Shown one piece after another: positions 52,487-53,387 of a DNA stretch of 53,387 nucleotides. Both the position numbers and the translations under genes were made by a program. The notes beneath the pieces were generated by a model. It worked only from the letters and a program-made list of their open reading frames with translations, was not told the origin of the DNA and made no database searches. How positions within the stretch are numbered: the stretch's first letter is position 1; each line of letters begins with the position of its first letter. Source of the stretch: an uncultured Geobacteraceae bacterium (GTDB lineage: Bacteria; Desulfobacterota; Desulfuromonadia; Geobacterales; Pseudopelobacteraceae); NCBI GenBank assembly GCA_903852495.1, contig CAINRC010000006.1, positions 1-53,387 on the forward strand. The letters are read 5' to 3'.

Positions 52487-53387
52487 ATGCGGTGCGGTGA
52501 CTTTAAAACTACCTATACGGCAGACATGACAATCTTCGAATCAAGATCAGCACGCATCATGCTGGTCTTATTCCTGTGCGTCCTTTTTTCCTTGCCGCTT
52601 TACACTCCTGGGTACCTTCTCGATATCATCAACCGGATCGGCATCGCAGTTATCGGGGCTATCGGTCTTAATATCCTGACCGGCTTTACCGGCCAGATAT
52701 CACTGGGTAATGCTGCATTCATGGCAATCGGCGCATTTTCATGCGGGTATCTCGGCACTAAATTTAATATGCCATTTTATTTCAGTATTCCACTTGCGGG
52801 GCTTATTACCGCTTCATTCGGTATGTTTGTGGGCATTCCCTCACTCAGGATCAAAGGGCTGTATCTGGCCATGGCAACTCTGGCAGCCCACTTCATAGTA
52901 GAATTTCTTATCGTCAAGTGGGAATCAGTAACCGGCGGCGTCGCTGGGCTCACCGTCCCCACCCCCAAAATCGGCAGCTTTGCAATTGATTCAGATGCTC
53001 GTCTGTTTGTATTGATTTTTGTAATCGCGATTATGGCTGTTTTGTTTGCAAAAAATCTGTTCCGCACAAAAGTAGGTAAAGCGTTTGTGGCAATTCGCGA
53101 TCAAGCGATTTCAGCGGAAGTAATGGGTGTCAATATCGTCAAATACAAACTTCTCTCTTTCGGTATCAGCTCTTTTTACGTGGGTGTCGCCGGCGCTCTG
53201 ATCGCATTTCAGGCCAAAATCATCTCTCCCGAAACATTTCCGGTGACCGTTGCCATTGATTACCTCGGCATGATCATTATCGGCGGTCTTGGCAGCATCC
53301 TTGGCTCAATATACGGTGCCATTTTTATCACTCTGCTCCCGGAGATTCTCCGAATGGCTACAACGTCGTTGTCAGGCTCTTTCCCGG
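52487..53387 (+). CDS. livM: Branched-chain amino acid-type ABC transporter permease (LivM), cut by window edge
   Basis: The frame opens with an ATG at 52487, with GTGAGG upstream, and stays open to the window end, giving the first 300 residues. It has LivM features: an N-terminal cytoplasmic tail, GAIGLNILTGFTGQISLGNAAFMAIGAFSCGYL in the first part, SLRIKGLYLAMATLA, the ATPase contact loop GKAFVAIRDQAISAEVMGVN, and the final helices starting FPVTVAIDYLGMIIIGGLGSILGSIYGA. A typical LivM has about 320-360 residues, so little more than the end is missing. It is the partner of LivH. Confidence 0.9.
   Translation, partial: MRCGDFKTTYTADMTIFESRSARIMLVLFLCVLFSLPLYTPGYLLDIINRIGIAVIGAIGLNILTGFTGQISLGNAAFMAIGAFSCGYLGTKFNMPFYFSIPLAGLITASFGMFVGIPSLRIKGLYLAMATLAAHFIVEFLIVKWESVTGGVAGLTVPTPKIGSFAIDSDARLFVLIFVIAIMAVLFAKNLFRTKVGKAFVAIRDQAISAEVMGVNIVKYKLLSFGISSFYVGVAGALIAFQAKIISPETFPVTVAIDYLGMIIIGGLGSILGSIYGAIFITLLPEILRMATTSLSGSFP

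Noticed and set aside
1..53387. tRNA, rRNA, CRISPR arrays or insertion sequences
   Set aside because: No cloverleaf-like sequence, rRNA segment, regular spacer array or transposase was found by reading either strand; a covariance-model scan could not be run.

Overview
The window looks like chromosomal DNA from a Geobacter-like bacterium (Desulfuromonadota, Geobacterales). The reasons are the eukaryote-like citrate synthase typical of Geobacteraceae, a desulfoferrodoxin/rubrerythrin pair, an atypical type II secretion operon like the Oxp system of Geobacter sulfurreducens, and a complete leucine/isovalerate degradation operon beside a liv-type transporter with an embedded acyl-CoA ligase. Genus cannot be fixed from sequence reading alone. 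No rRNA, tRNA, CRISPR array or insertion sequence was seen.

Layout. 0.1-3.1 kb: an exported Ntn-type amide hydrolase, a frameshifted Bro-N antirepressor-like gene and an exported IPT/TIG protein. 3.1-5.3 kb: lptG and lptF (LPS export permeases). 5.4-6.5 kb: superoxide reductase and rubrerythrin (oxygen defence of an anaerobe). 6.6-9.3 kb: citrate synthase, whose promoter carries a clear operator-like dyad, and an M24 peptidase. 9.5-11.9 kb: a ParA-like ATPase with a cysteine-containing C-terminal extension, convergent with a YibQ-type polysaccharide deacetylase. 12.0-16.2 kb: ctpA, envC, ftsX, ftsE (septal murein hydrolase control). 16.2-25.8 kb: a type II secretion/type IV pilus-like operon (gspF, gspE, PilM/N/O-like proteins, a GspC-like protein, a secretin with a cohesin-type tail, and three pseudopilin-like proteins) that runs directly into ftsEX. 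25.9-28.2 kb: a small membrane protein, a polyprenol-phosphate mannosyltransferase-like protein and a type II NADH dehydrogenase-like flavoprotein.

28.4-37.5 kb is the most unusual part. A two-component system (tandem-Cache histidine kinase and NtrC-type regulator), preceded by a candidate sigma-54 promoter, is followed by five tightly packed genes: an ATP-grasp ligase, a fold-III PLP decarboxylase, an ABC exporter, a short pyruvoyl S-adenosylmethionine decarboxylase homologue and a BioF2-type GNAT acyltransferase. I read this as a candidate undescribed pathway that makes and exports a small amine- or polyamine-containing amide.

37.6-48.5 kb, minus strand, is leucine/isovalerate catabolism: isovaleryl-CoA dehydrogenase, both methylcrotonyl-CoA carboxylase subunits, methylglutaconyl-CoA hydratase, a MaoC-like hydratase, HMG-CoA lyase, a second divergent DRE-TIM lyase-like enzyme and an acyl-CoA synthetase, ending at a strong bidirectional terminator. 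A separate enoyl-CoA hydratase lies upstream. Two promoters in this region carry dyads sharing an ACGTAA core. 48.9 kb to the end, plus strand: livG, an acyl-CoA synthetase, livH and a livM cut by the window edge.
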